This document shows positions 1-9,607 of a DNA stretch of 64,000 nt, in pieces. The translations under genes and the position numbers were made by a program. Each line of letters opens with the position of its first letter. Position 1 is the first letter of the stretch. This DNA comes from JAKOUY01 sp037045185 (lineage in GTDB: Bacteria; Actinomycetota; Acidimicrobiia; Acidimicrobiales; Ilumatobacteraceae): the NCBI GenBank assembly GCA_037045185.1, contig JBAOHQ010000008.1, forward strand, positions 620,001 to 684,000. The letters run 5' to 3'. The notes beneath the pieces were generated by a model that did not search any database, was not told the origin of the DNA, and saw nothing but the letters and a program-made list of their open reading frames with translations.

Positions 1-141
1 GGCCGAGACCTGCGGCACCTTGGCAACCAGGGCGCGCACGATCTGCGCGGCCAGGGTGTCTGGGCGCATCGTGGTGAGGGAGCCCTTGTTGGCCCGGCCG
101 ATCGGGCTGCGGGCGGTGGCGACGATGACGGCTTCGGACAT
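1..141 (-). CDS. Acetyl-CoA acetyltransferase (thiolase), 5' part only
   Basis: Only the first 47 codons lie in the window and the gene runs off the left edge. The translation begins MSEAVIVATARSPIGRA, the beta-strand and 'TxRTPxG' region that opens thiolases; the catalytic cysteine and histidines would be outside the window. Thiolases condense or cleave acyl-CoAs in beta-oxidation and related pathways. A strong Shine-Dalgarno (GAGGAGG) sits 5 nt before the ATG and a possible -10 (TAGCAT, minus strand, 174 to 169) lies upstream, so this is a leadered transcript, unlike many neighbours. It is divergent from the P450 gene and shares its intergenic region. Confidence 0.85.
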   Translation of the reverse strand, partial: MSEAVIVATARSPIGRANKGSLTTMRPDTLAAQIVRALVAKVPQVSA

Positions 142-210
142 GGATCCTCCTCGAAGATGGGCGACCGCATGCTACCCACTGGTAACCACGCCCGACGGAT
201 CCGCACCTCG

Positions 211-258
211 CTTTCATGAGGATGATTGCGGCAGCATCGGCAAACTTCCTCATGAAAG
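211..258. promoter_or_regulatory. 12-bp perfect inverted repeat, candidate operator
   Basis: CTTTCATGAGGA (211-222) is repeated exactly as its reverse complement at 247-258, with 24 bp between the arms. Each arm also contains the palindrome TCATGA. The right arm covers the position expected for the -35 box of the P450 promoter (-10 at 269-274), so a bound repressor would block that promoter. The regulator is not identifiable from the site; it does not resemble the KstR or KstR2 consensus as I remember them. Confidence 0.5.
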
Positions 259-268
259 CGGCGGTTCG

Positions 269-280
269 TACAGTGGGGGC
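269..280 (+). promoter_or_regulatory. Leaderless promoter of the P450 gene
   Basis: TACAGT at 269-274 fits the TANNNT -10 consensus and is followed by 6 nt and the ATG at 281. No Shine-Dalgarno is present between them, so the transcript probably starts at or next to the start codon. Confidence 0.6.
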
Positions 281-1544
281 ATGACGCCCGACGACGTGCC
301 GCTCGGATCGTTCGATCTCTCGGACTTTCAGTTCTGGACCAAACCCCGCCAGCACCACGAAGGGCGCGTTTCGCGCCCTGCGCCAACACCCGGAATTGAC
401 CTTCTGGGCCGAGCAGGAACTGCCGGGCGGGTTCGCCGCTCCGGGTCCGGGTTACTGGGCGCTGGTGAGGTATGACGATCTGTGGCACGTCAGCCGCAAC
501 CCTCAGCAGTTCATCAGCGGCAAGGGCTCGAACATCCCCGACATGACGCCGGAGGCCAACGAGTTCTTCGGCTCGATGATCGCCATGGACGACCCGCGCC
601 ACTTCCGGTTGCGCTCCATCGTCTCCAAGGGCTTCACCCCGAAGGAGATCAACCGTGTCGAGGGGTACGTGCGCACCAAGGCCGAGGCGCTGGTCACCTC
701 GGTCCTGGAACGGTTCCCCAGCGGTGAGTGCGACTTCGTGCACGAGATCGCGGCACGCATGCCGCTGCAGATCATCTGCGAGATGATGGGCATCCCGGCC
801 GAGGACGAGGACCAGATCTTTCACTGGACGAACACGATCCTCGGGGCCGGTGACCCGGACCTGACCCCCACCATCGAGATTCTGCTCAACGACGCCCTGG
901 CGATGTTCACGTACGCCCAGGCCCTCGGCGAGAGCCGCCGTGATCGCCCCACCGACGACTTGACCTCGATCATGATGCAGGCCGAGGTGGACGGCGAGCG
1001 GCTCACCCCGCAGGAGTTCGGCTCGTTCTTCATCCTGCTGGCCGTGGCCGGCAACGAGACCACGCGCAACGCCATCGCCCACGGAATGAAGCTGCTCACC
1101 GATCACCCCGACCAGCGGGCGCTGTGGTTCGACAACTTCGAGGCCACGTCCCGGACCGCCGTCGACGAGATCGTCCGCTACGCCACACCGGTCATCCACT
1201 TCCGGCGCACCGCGGTGGAGGACTGCCACATCGGGTCCACACGGATCGCCGCCGGCGACAAGGTCGTCATGTTCTACAACTCGGCCAACCGTGACGAGAC
1301 CGTCTTCGACGACCCGTACGCGTTCAACGTGCGGCGCCCGCTGCAACCGCAACACGTCGGCTTCGGCGCCGGAGGCCCGCACTTCTGCTTGGGGGCAAAC
1401 CTGGCCAGGCGGGAGATCGCCGTGATGTTCGACGAGATCCGCCGGCGGATGCCCACCCTGCGCATCAGCGGCGAGCCCGACTACTTGCAGTCCGGGTTCA
1501 TCAACGGCATCAAACGGCTGCCGTGCGCCTGGGATCCCTCATGA
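281..1544 (+). CDS. Cytochrome P450 (CYP124/CYP125-like), frame broken near codon 28
   Basis: Reconstructed as about 420 residues, normal for a soluble bacterial P450. The body (from 396) holds the I-helix oxygen-binding motif AGNETT, the K-helix region DEIVRYATP, and the haem-ligand loop FGAGGPHFCLGANLAR with the proximal cysteine. The C-terminus reads FINGIKRLPCAW, a pattern I associate with CYP124/CYP125 fatty-acid and sterol side-chain hydroxylases. The true N-terminus (MTPDDVPLGSFDLSDFQFW) starts at 281 in another frame; removing one G from the GGG at 362-364 joins the two as ...HHEGAFRALRQHPEL. Without that correction the ORF would start late at 396 and lose the N-terminus. Substrate is inferred only from family and from the neighbouring thiolase. 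Confidence 0.85.
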
Positions 1545-1565
1545 GCGGGAACGCTGACCCGCTGG

Positions 1566-2243
1566 CTAGCGGGTGCGGTCGCTCTTGGCCAGGTGCTCCA
1601 CGTTGCTGAGCGAGGACAGCATGAACGTGTGCCCATCGCCGATCTCCATCGATGTCAGCACGGAGATGGACGCGTGGCCGGTGGCCATCCGGTCCCACTC
1701 CCACGGGACGGCGTCGAGCCCGAGCAGGTGGCACAGGACCACGCCGTTCGTCCCGGCGTGGGCGAACAGGGCGATGCGCCGATCGTTGGGCTCCATCGTC
1801 CACACCGGCAGGGGCTGAGGCGAGCGGACGATGCCGCGCTCGACGAGGAACTGCTCGCATCCGTCTGCGATGCGGGCGACGAAGTCACGCGGCGCCTCCC
1901 CGCCGGGTAGGCCCTTCCAGCGATCCTCGGCGATCATCCGCCGCTCGTTGGCGTAAGCATCGGCGGCCAGCGTGGCCGGGAGCCCGTGCCAGTTCGGCTC
2001 GCGGATCTCCTCCAGCCATGGGGCGACGGCCAGGCGGGCGTGGCGGCGACGCAGCATCGGCTCGGCCGTGAGGTGGGTCCGGCGCAGCGGTGAGGCCAGG
2101 ATCTCGTCGAAGTGCACGCCGTCGAGCGCCTCGGCCAGTGCCTCGGCCTGGCGCGTGCCGCGCTCGGACAGGTGTGGGTCGACGATGTTGACGCCGTCGA
2201 TCACCCACTGCGGCTCGGCATGGCGGATCAGGTAGATCTCCAT
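1566..2243 (-). CDS. Histidine phosphatase family protein
   Basis: 225 residues starting MEIYLIRHAEPQW, carrying the RHG-type signature (here RHA) with the catalytic histidine near residue 8 and a second conserved block FAHAGTNG around residue 175 that supplies the second histidine. The family includes phosphoglycerate mutases and broad-specificity phosphatases; the substrate cannot be told. Its ATG overlaps the TGA of the upstream Rieske oxygenase gene (TGATG, 2241-2245), so the two are translationally coupled. A longer reading frame upstream of this ATG is only a shadow of the oxygenase gene. Confidence 0.85.
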   Translation of the reverse strand: MEIYLIRHAEPQWVIDGVNIVDPHLSERGTRQAEALAEALDGVHFDEILASPLRRTHLTAEPMLRRRHARLAVAPWLEEIREPNWHGLPATLAADAYANERRMIAEDRWKGLPGGEAPRDFVARIADGCEQFLVERGIVRSPQPLPVWTMEPNDRRIALFAHAGTNGVVLCHLLGLDAVPWEWDRMATGHASISVLTSMEIGDGHTFMLSSLSNVEHLAKSDRTR

Positions 2244-3410
2244 CAGCGCGCGTAGCTCTCGGGGATCGAGCCACGCACGAGCCCGCGGCCGAGGTAGGCG
2301 TTGACCACCATCCCGGCGAACTGGTACACGGCGTCCTCGCCGTGGGCCAGCACGCCGGGTCGGTACAGCGGCGAGCCGATGCCGCGCTGAACGCTCTCCA
2401 CGGCGCGCCAGTCCTGGCGGTTGGTGACGTCCCACAGCTCGATGGCGTCGGACGGATCGAAGTCTCGACGCGCCAGGTCCTCGGGAGCGAACAACCACTG
2501 GCACTCGACCTCGCACGCCGAGGGCGACAGCGGGACGATGCGGTGGGTCATCACGTAGTCGGGGTGGACGCTGAGCAACAGGTTGGGGAACAGGTTGAGG
2601 TACAGCACCTGGCGGCGCTGGTCGCCGTCGAGGCGGGGGCGGACGGTGGCCGGGCTGGCGCCGCTGAGGCTCATCGTCTCGGCCCGGTCGGCCAGCAGCA
2701 TGGTCCCCCCGACGAACGCCCCGGCCTGGGTGCGGTAGTTGTCACCGCTGTTGGCCAGCGTCACCCGGCACAGCTCCGGGTGGATCAGCGGGCAGTGGTA
2801 GCACTCGTGGTAGTTCTCGCAGGCCAGCTTCCAGTTGGCGGCCAGCTCGTACTGGTGGGTGGTGGCCACGGCCAACTCGTGGAGGTCCCAGTTGGCCAGC
2901 ATCTCGGGGATCTCCCCCAGGTACTGCTCGAACGGTGGCGCCGTCCCGTCGACGTTGACGAAGACCCACCCGGCCCATTCGGCGCTGCGTACCGGCGCCA
3001 GGCCCAGGGTGCTGGTGTCTGCCTGATGGACCTTGGGGGCGTGGCGCAGTGATCCGTCGAGGCTCGAACGTCCAGGCGTGGTACGGACACACGATGGTCC
3101 CACGGCTGTTGGTGGCGCCGCAGGCCAGCAACTCGTGGCCGCGATGGCGGCAGACGTTGGCGATCACCCGCAGGAGGCCGTCGCCATCCCTGGTCATCAG
3201 CACGCTGGTCCGACCGATGCGGACCGCCTTCTGCGACCTCGCCGAGGGGACGTCCGAGGCCCGCCCGACGCACACCCACCCTCCGTCGAACAGGTGCTCC
3301 TGCTCCCAGGCCAGCACCTCGGGGTCCAGGTAGGCGGCGGCCGGAAGGAGCGAGGACTCGCCAAAGGGGCGCAACACCTCCAGTAGATCGGATTCGGGCA
3401 GGGGCGCCAT
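2243..3410 (-). CDS. Rieske 2Fe-2S ring-hydroxylating oxygenase alpha subunit, one frameshift
   Basis: Reconstructed length 388 residues, usual for this family. The N-terminal half has the Rieske ligands CRHRGH and CPYHAW (CxH and CxxH); the C-terminal half has the mononuclear-iron site ENYHECYHCPLIHPEL. These enzymes put oxygen on aromatic or alkylammonium substrates using electrons from a separate reductase, which is not encoded nearby. The two halves are in different frames; deleting one base at about 3061 (coding CCTC to CTC) rejoins ...WTFELDGSLRHAP. The start is set by a leaderless promoter: TAACCT on the minus strand (3423 to 3418), 7 nt, then ATG. It heads a two-gene operon with the histidine phosphatase. 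Confidence 0.85.
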
Positions 3411-3450
3411 GGCTCCCAGGTTACCGAGCGAGCGATATCGTCCCCGGGGC

Positions 3451-4150
3451 GTGAACGACCGGATCCCGCCCCTCCCCCGCCGGCTGGCATCCCGACCCGT
3501 GGCAGCGCTACGAGTACCGCTACTTCAACGGCGCCACGTGGACCGGTGACGTGTCGCTGCACGGCGAGCGACGCATCGACACCATCAACCCCACCCTGGT
3601 CGCCACCGGTACGGCGCCGGCGAACACCGCTGCCCTGGGCGGACTGGCCGTGGTTGGCGGGGCGGCGGTGCTCGGGCTGATCCCCTACCTGTTCGTGATC
3701 ATGATCCCGGCCGTGGCGGTCGGGGTGGTGCTGGCCCGGCGTGGGCGTCGCGCCGCGGCGGCCATGGGCGGCCGCGGCGCCCAGGCGGCCATGGCGGCAC
3801 TCGTGCTCGCTCCCGTGGCGCTCGGGGCGTGCACCGCCGGCTTCTTCCTGACCCGGGCGGTGGAGCGTCAGGCCGCCAAGACCCAGCCGGTGAAGTCAGC
3901 CGACATCCGCCTCACCACCTGCCGGGTCGACGCCGGGGTGGTCGAGGTGGCCGGTCAGGTCACCAACTCGAACGACACACCTGCCGGGGTGCACGTCATC
4001 GTCCAGGTCGACCTGTCCAGCGGTGACCCGATCCTGATCGAGTTCGACGACCCCCGCCTGCAGCCCGCCGACACGTTCGGATTCGGCGACAGCAAGTTCA
4101 CCACGGCGTCGCTGGCCACCTGCCGAGCCGGTGGCCTGTGGCGCCTGTGA
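3451..4150 (+). CDS. DUF2510 membrane protein, one frameshift near the N-terminus
   Basis: Reconstructed as 232 residues from a GTG at 3451. The N-terminus carries a DUF2510 motif (AGWHPDPWQRYEYRYFNGATW), two hydrophobic segments follow (about residues 50-80 and 95-120), and a C-terminal domain of about 100 residues rich in beta strand contains VAGQVTNSNDTPAG, like an extracellular FxLYD-type immunoglobulin-like fold. The DUF2510 part is out of frame with the rest; removing one C from the run at 3474-3478 restores it. A possible -10 TATCGT lies at 3436-3441. DUF2510 is typical of actinobacterial membrane proteins; the function is unknown. Confidence 0.65.
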
Positions 4151-4171
4151 CCCGGCCGGGCCGGGCCGGGG

Positions 4172-5955
4172 TCAACCGGCGCGGGTTGCGCTGACCCAGG
4201 CGTCATACATCCTGGCGTAGACGCCTCCGGCGGCCACGAGGTCCCGGTGCGGGCCGTCCTCGACCAGCCGGCCGTGGTCAAGCACCATCACCCGATCGGC
4301 GCGAGCGGCGGTGGAGAGTCGGTGGGCGATGGCGATGGAGGTTCTGCCGCGTGACAGCCGCTCGAGCGCCCGCCCCAGCCTGACCTCGGTGAGCGCGTCG
4401 ACCGAGGACGTCGCCTCGTCCAGCACCAGAACCGCGGGGTCGACGATGGAGGCCCGGATCAGCGCGACCAGTTGGCGCTCACCGGCGGACAGTTGGGCGC
4501 CACGCGGACCCACCTGGGTATCGAGCCCGGCGGGCAGGCCGTCCAGCCAGTCGCCGAGGTCGAGCGAGTCGATCGCCCGGCGCAGCGTTGCCGGGGTGGC
4601 CGACGGGTCGGCGAAGACGAGGTTGTCGGCGATCGTGCCGTCGAACAGGAACGGCTCCTGGGGCACGACGACCAGGCGCCGGCGCAAGTCGTCGTTGGCC
4701 ACCTCGGTCAGCGGCACCCCGCCCAGCAGCACCTGGCCGCGGGTGGGGTCGGCGAGCCGGGCGATCAGCCGCCCCAGCGTGGTCTTTCCCGACCCGGTCT
4801 CGCCCACCATGGCCACCTGCTGTCCAGCAGGTATGTGGGCGTTGACGCCGAGCAGCGCGGGGTCCTCTGCATCCTCCCGCGCGACGGATAGGCGAAGTCG
4901 ACGTGTGACAGATAGACGTCCAGAGGTCCCGCCGGCAGCAACTGGGGGTGCGGGGACTGCGGCGGCCCGATCGGGGTTTCCAGCACCCCGAGGACGCGGC
5001 GCATGCCGGCGACGGCGGTCTGGGTCTGGTCGATCACCTCGGTGAACTCGGCGATGGGTTCGAGGAACCGGTAGGTGAGGAACACGAAGCCCACCATCGC
5101 CCCAGCGGTCAAGCCACTGCCCGGGCCACGGGCCACGCCCACGGAGACCACGGCGCACACCGTGAGCGCCCCGAAGATCTCGCCGAGCGGGAACAGGAAC
5201 GCGCCGATCGTTCCGACACGGATGAACGAGTCCGCCCGCCGACGGGCGGTGACCGTGGTGACCTCGGCGTAGTGCTGCGCCGCGCCGTAGGCCCGCAGCG
5301 TCTCGGAGCCGCCGACCAGTTCGCTGATCTGGCTGAGCATCTCTGCGTTGCGTTCACGAGCGGTGTCGTTGGCCTTCTTCAGGTGGGACTGGACCCATCG
5401 CAGCACCATCCCCAGCGGGGCAGCGACCACGAACGCGATGATCGCCAGCAGCCAGTCGTAGGCCAGCATCACGCCGGCGACGGCGACCATCAGGGTGCCG
5501 TCGAGCAGGATGGCCAGGCCGCCCCAGGAGAAGAACTGCGACAGCGTCTCCACGTCACCGGTGACCCTGGCGACCAGCGCCCCGGTGCGCTCGTCGTTGT
5601 GGTCGGCGATGCTGAGCCGGTGGATGTGCTCGAACAGGCGGACGCGCAGCCCGTAGAGCGCATGCTCGGCCGACCTGCCGAGGCGGGCGACGGCGCTGCG
5701 CTGGGCGATCGTGGCGACGATGACGACCGCCACACCCACCAGCGACAACCTGGTCACCACGTCTACCCTGACCGTGCCCCCCGACAGACCGCGGTCGATG
5801 GCCTGCTGCAACAGGATGGGCAGGGCAATGCGCGCCGCCGAGCCCACCAGCGCCAGCGCCACGGTCAACCCGATGCCGCGTCGCAAGGCCGGAGCGGCAC
5901 TCACGCTGCGCCCGATGGTCTCCATCGTGCTCCAGCGGCTGATCGGCTCGCTCAT
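4172..5955 (-). CDS. ABC exporter half-transporter B (TMD-NBD), one frameshift
   Basis: About 594 residues: six predicted membrane helices (residues 20-320) then an ATPase domain with Walker A GETGSGKTT, Walker B VLVLDEATSSVD, H-loop AHRLST and an atypical signature LSAGE instead of LSGGQ. The ATG overlaps the TGA of the partner gene (5952-5955), so both halves are made together as a heterodimer. The frame breaks just before the ATPase core at about 4878-4881, where one base seems to be missing; adding it joins ...FAYPSR to EDAEDPALLG. Substrate unknown; the family exports drugs, lipids or peptides. It is convergent with the DUF2510 gene, with a GGCCGGGCC-repeat spacer at 4151-4171. Confidence 0.85.
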
Positions 5956-7713
5956 GACACACCACCCTCGACCGACGCTCGATCGTGCTCGAAGGCCTCG
6001 ATCAGCGTGCGGTAGGCGGCCACGGAGTCCATCAGTTCCTCGTGACGGCCGTGCGCCAGCACCCTGCCGTCGGCAAGGTAGAGGACGTCGTCGGCGAGGG
6101 CGATGGTGGACGGCCGGGAGGCCACGGCGATGACGGTCATCTCCCCCAGCCACCGGCGCAGGTTGGCCAGCACCGCCGCCTCGGTGCCAGGATCCAAGGC
6201 CGAGGTGGTGTCGTCGAGCAGCAGCACGCTGGGGTGGCGGACCAGCGCCCTGGCCAGGGCGATGCGCTGACGTTGGCCGCCCGACAAGCCCACCCCACGC
6301 TCGCCCACCACGGTGTCGAGGCCCTTGGGGAGGTCGAAGCAGAACTCGGCCTTGGCCGTACGCAAGGCGGCCTCGACGTCGGCCGATGAAGCCGGGTGGC
6401 CGAGGGTGACGTTCTCACGCACCGTCCCCACCATCAAGAAGGGCTCCTGGAACACCAGCAGCACCTCACCTCGCGGAACCGCGACCGTGCCGCTGGCCGG
6501 TTCGATCAGCCCGGTGATCAGGTGGAGCAGCGTGGTCTTCCCGGCACCGGTGGCCCCCACCACGGCTACGGTGCGGCCGGCGGGAATCTCGGCCGCGACC
6601 CCGTCGAGAACGTCGCGGTCACCGTCGTAGCGGTAGTGCACGCCGGTCAGCCGTACGGCACCGTCCGCGGAGCGGCTGAGCATGCGTGCCGGATCGGGCT
6701 CCACGGCCTCGTCGAGGACGCCACGGACCCGGTTCCAGCCAGCCAGTGAGTGCGGCAGGTCCGACAGGACGTATCCGATCAGGCGCAACGGGAAGACCAG
6801 CAAGGTGAACAGGTAGAAGAAGCTGGCCAGTTCGCCCACGGTGACGTGACCGCCGCGAACCCGGTATGCACCCACCACGAGCAGACGCGGTGTTGGCCAC
6901 GTTTGGCACCCCGTCGAGCAGCGCCTCGAACAAGCTGCGGATACGCACCGTGCGGATCCGCGCATCACGCAGCCGGGAGGCGATGGCCGCCAGCCGCTCG
7001 GTCTCGCGCGACTCGGCGCCGAGCGCCTTGACGACCGTGACCCCGTCGAAGCTTTCGTGGACCGCGGAGCTGAGCTTGCCCAACTCGTCCTGGGCAGTGT
7101 TGTAGTGCAGGTCGGCGCGACGCTGATACACGAGGTTGAGCCCGATCAGCAGCGGGAACAGACCGAGGGCGAACAGGCCGAGCACGACGTCGGTGGCCAG
7201 CATCCACACCACGGAGATGACCAGCAGGACCACCACGCTGGAGGCGAAGGGCAGCGGGTTCAACACGGTGGTGGCCGCCTCGGCGTCTAGGCCGGCCCGC
7301 GAGATGAGGTCACCAGTGGTCTGGCGCCGATGCCACGGCGCCGGTTGGGCGACGTAGCGCCCGACGACCTCCCCGGTGAGCCGCTCGTTCACCCGCCACG
7401 CCGTCCGCCCGGCCCACACCCGGCGCACCACCACCCCTGCGGCGCGCACCAGGGCCACGGCAACCAGCAGGGCGAGGACACCGACCACAGTGGCCGCCGC
7501 GACATGACCCCGCTCGAACCGCGGCGTGATCAGCTTGTCGGTCACCAGGCGGATGACGAAGGCCGACAGCACGGTGCACGTGGCATAGACCGAGGCACCG
7601 GCCACGGCGGTGGCGAACAGGCGTCGATGACCGGCGAGCAGGGCTCTGAGCAGGCGCGTCGCTTGGGTCAGCTTGCCCGGTTCGGGCGGCGTTGACGGCG
7701 GTATCCCTGACAC
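5952..7713 (-). CDS. ABC exporter half-transporter A (TMD-NBD), one frameshift
   Basis: About 586 residues from a GTG (MSGIPPSTPPEPG). Six membrane helices precede an ATPase domain with Walker A GATGAGKTT and a canonical LSGGQ signature, but Walker B ends in Asp (LLLDDTTSALD) and the H-loop histidine is replaced by serine (VASRPST). Those two changes are those of the degenerate site of heterodimeric exporters. The frame changes inside the last membrane helices at about 6888-6890; dropping one base joins PNVANT to RLLVVGAYRV. It is first in a two-gene operon with the 4172-5955 partner. A near-consensus -10 (TAGAAC) precedes the GTG by 6 nt. Confidence 0.85.
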
Positions 7714-7815
7714 GGCTGTGTTCTACCACCGGGGTGTCGCAAGGTGGCCGCCGAATTGCGCCGCCGCGCCGCAGCGGTTGCCGCGAAGCCAACACCGCGC
7801 AATAGCTTGTCAGTC

Positions 7816-8313
7816 ATGGCTCAGTTCAACCTGGCGACGCTCGTGCTGCGCCTCACCCTCGGATTGTTCCTGGCGATGCACGGGTACAACAAGATCTTCG
7901 GCGGCGGCAGGCTGACGGGCACGGCCGCGTGGTTCGGGAGCATCGGCATGAAGTGGCCGGCGTTGCAGGCCCGCCTGGCCGCAGGGACCGAGATCGGTGC
8001 TGGTCTGTTGCTCGCCGCCGGGCTGCTCACGCCATTCGCCGCCGCAGGCATCATCGCCGTGATGGTGGTGGCCATCGTCGTAGCCCACCGCACGAACGGG
8101 TTCTTCATCTTCAACAAGGACCAGGGCTGGGAGTACTGCGCCACCATCGCCCTCGCCGCGTTCGCCGTTGCCACCGTTGGCGCAGGCGAGTGGTCGGTCG
8201 ATCACGCCGCCGACCTCCAGTGGAGCGGCTGGCAGGGCGCGCTGATCGCCGGACTGATGGGCGTCGGCGGTGCGCTGGCGCAGTTGCTGGTGTCGTATCG
8301 GCCGGCGTCGTGA
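7816..8313 (+). CDS. DoxX family membrane protein
   Basis: 165 residues with four hydrophobic segments; the N-terminal helix LRLTLGLFLAMHGYNKIF is the DoxX hallmark. DoxX-like proteins sit in the cytoplasmic membrane and have been linked to oxidative stress handling and thiosulfate:quinone chemistry, but no catalytic role can be assigned here. The start ATG at 7816 is chosen because TAGCTT (7803-7808) lies 7 nt upstream, a leaderless arrangement; an in-frame start at 7744 would precede that promoter. The following gene's GTG overlaps the stop codon (GTGA). Confidence 0.8.
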   Translation: MAQFNLATLVLRLTLGLFLAMHGYNKIFGGGRLTGTAAWFGSIGMKWPALQARLAAGTEIGAGLLLAAGLLTPFAAAGIIAVMVVAIVVAHRTNGFFIFNKDQGWEYCATIALAAFAVATVGAGEWSVDHAADLQWSGWQGALIAGLMGVGGALAQLLVSYRPAS

Positions 8314-8870
8314 CCGCCACGCTCGAGTCGCCCGCTCCGCCGAGGCGGGACCGTCCCTGGGTTCGCTGGGTGCTCGCCGCAGTGATCGCGGTGTTCGTGA
8401 TGATGTGGGTCTACGTGCTGTTCCTGGCCCCCAAGGGCGGCGTCTACCGCGTCCGTGACGAGGCTTGGCGCACCTCGGCCCGCCAGATCTGCACCGACGC
8501 CACGGCCCGCCGCAGGGCGCTGGCCGACACGTCGGAGGGCTATATCTCCAACCCGACGCCGGCACAGATGGTCCGCCACGCCGACCTCGTGGATCAGGCC
8601 ACCGCCATCCTCTCCAGGATGCTGGACTCGATCGACGCTCTCCCACTGTCGGATCCCAAGGACCAGGTACGGGTCGAGACCTTCCTCAAGTACTACCGAG
8701 TCATCCTCGACGACCGTCACCGCTACACCGCCCGGCTCAGGGCGCTCACCCTGGCCCCTTACGACGAGACCCTGGTGCTGGGCGGCCCGGTCACCAACAT
8801 CGTCACCGACTTCACCTCCGGCAACGACATCAAGGCCTGCGTCCCGCCCGGCGAACTCGGCGGCGCCTGA
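8310..8870 (+). CDS. Hypothetical protein with one N-terminal membrane helix
   Basis: 186 residues. The first 15 residues are proline/arginine rich, followed by a single hydrophobic helix (WVLAAVIAVFVMMWVYVLFL), then a soluble part of about 145 residues that would lie outside the membrane. The soluble part has regularly spaced charged helices (for example DQATAILSRMLDSID) and one conserved-looking Cys near each end. GTG start overlaps the DoxX stop codon, so the two are co-translated. I do not recognise the family. Confidence 0.7.
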   Translation: MTATLESPAPPRRDRPWVRWVLAAVIAVFVMMWVYVLFLAPKGGVYRVRDEAWRTSARQICTDATARRRALADTSEGYISNPTPAQMVRHADLVDQATAILSRMLDSIDALPLSDPKDQVRVETFLKYYRVILDDRHRYTARLRALTLAPYDETLVLGGPVTNIVTDFTSGNDIKACVPPGELGGA

Positions 8871-8908
8871 CCGCGGTCGGGGTGGTCGTACAACGCGCGG
8901 CGGAGGGC

Positions 8909-9559
8909 TCAGATCGACGTGTGGTCGACCCGCACCCAACCCTCGCCGTCGACATACCGGCGGATGACCCGGGCCGGCACGCCCGCGGCCACGGAGTAGT
9001 CGGGGATCTCTCCCGTGACCACCGAGTTGGCGCCGATGGTCACGTGGCGGCCGATCCGTGCGCCGGGGAGCACGACCGAGCCGAACCCGAGCCACGAACC
9101 GTCGCCCACCACCACTGCCCGCTCGGGCATGGTCTGGCGGGAGATGGGAACGGTGAGGTCCTCGTAGCCGTGGTTCTGATCGGTGATGTACACGTGGTGG
9201 CCGGTCCACACGTCGTCGCCGATGGTGATCGAGAAGTGACCGACGATCCCACTGCCCTTGCCGATCAGGCATCGGTCCCCGATCGTGACCACCGGGTCCG
9301 TGACGCACTGCTGACCAGGCGCCATCCCTGCCGACAGGGTGACGTGCTGGCCGATCATGGTCTGGGCGCCGACGTGGATGTAGCGCTCGTTCATCAACGA
9401 GGTCGCCGGGAAGACGATGCAGCTGCCCTCACCCATCTGGCCGAACCTGCGACCGGCGCGGTCATGCGGCCCGATGGCCGCCCAGCGCGCCGCCCTGTCC
9501 CAGCTCCAGCGCACACCAGCGCCGAGAAGCCGGCGCAGCGGGGCGAGGTGGTCGGGCAT
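8909..9559 (-). CDS. Hexapeptide-repeat (left-handed beta-helix) acyltransferase
   Basis: 216 residues with a run of hexapeptide repeats (IHVGAQTMIGQHVTLSAG, IGDRCLIGKGSGIVG, IGDDVWTGHHVYITD, VVVGDGSWLGFGSVVL, IGRHVTIGANSVV), the WbbJ/maltose-acetyltransferase fold. The catalytic histidine is probably the one in DQNHGYED. Members O-acetylate sugars of polysaccharides or small metabolites. The start at 9559 is supported by a leaderless -10, TAGCGT on the minus strand (9572 to 9567) with 7 nt to the ATG; much longer upstream reading frame is a shadow of the divergent SnoaL-like gene. Confidence 0.8.
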   Translation of the reverse strand: MPDHLAPLRRLLGAGVRWSWDRAARWAAIGPHDRAGRRFGQMGEGSCIVFPATSLMNERYIHVGAQTMIGQHVTLSAGMAPGQQCVTDPVVTIGDRCLIGKGSGIVGHFSITIGDDVWTGHHVYITDQNHGYEDLTVPISRQTMPERAVVVGDGSWLGFGSVVLPGARIGRHVTIGANSVVTGEIPDYSVAAGVPARVIRRYVDGEGWVRVDHTSI

Positions 9560-9607
9560 TCCCCCAACGCTACGGCCCGCCCGGCGCGACGATGCGACAC
9601 TGTAGCC

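Noticed and set aside
396..1544. P450 starting at the ATG at 396
   Set aside because: This start lacks the P450 N-terminus; the missing part with a leaderless promoter is found from 281 in the neighbouring frame.
8465..9607. 561-codon ORF reading into the SnoaL-like gene
   Set aside because: Only the part from GTG 9608 has an NTF2-like domain; the upstream part is antisense to the hexapeptide acyltransferase.
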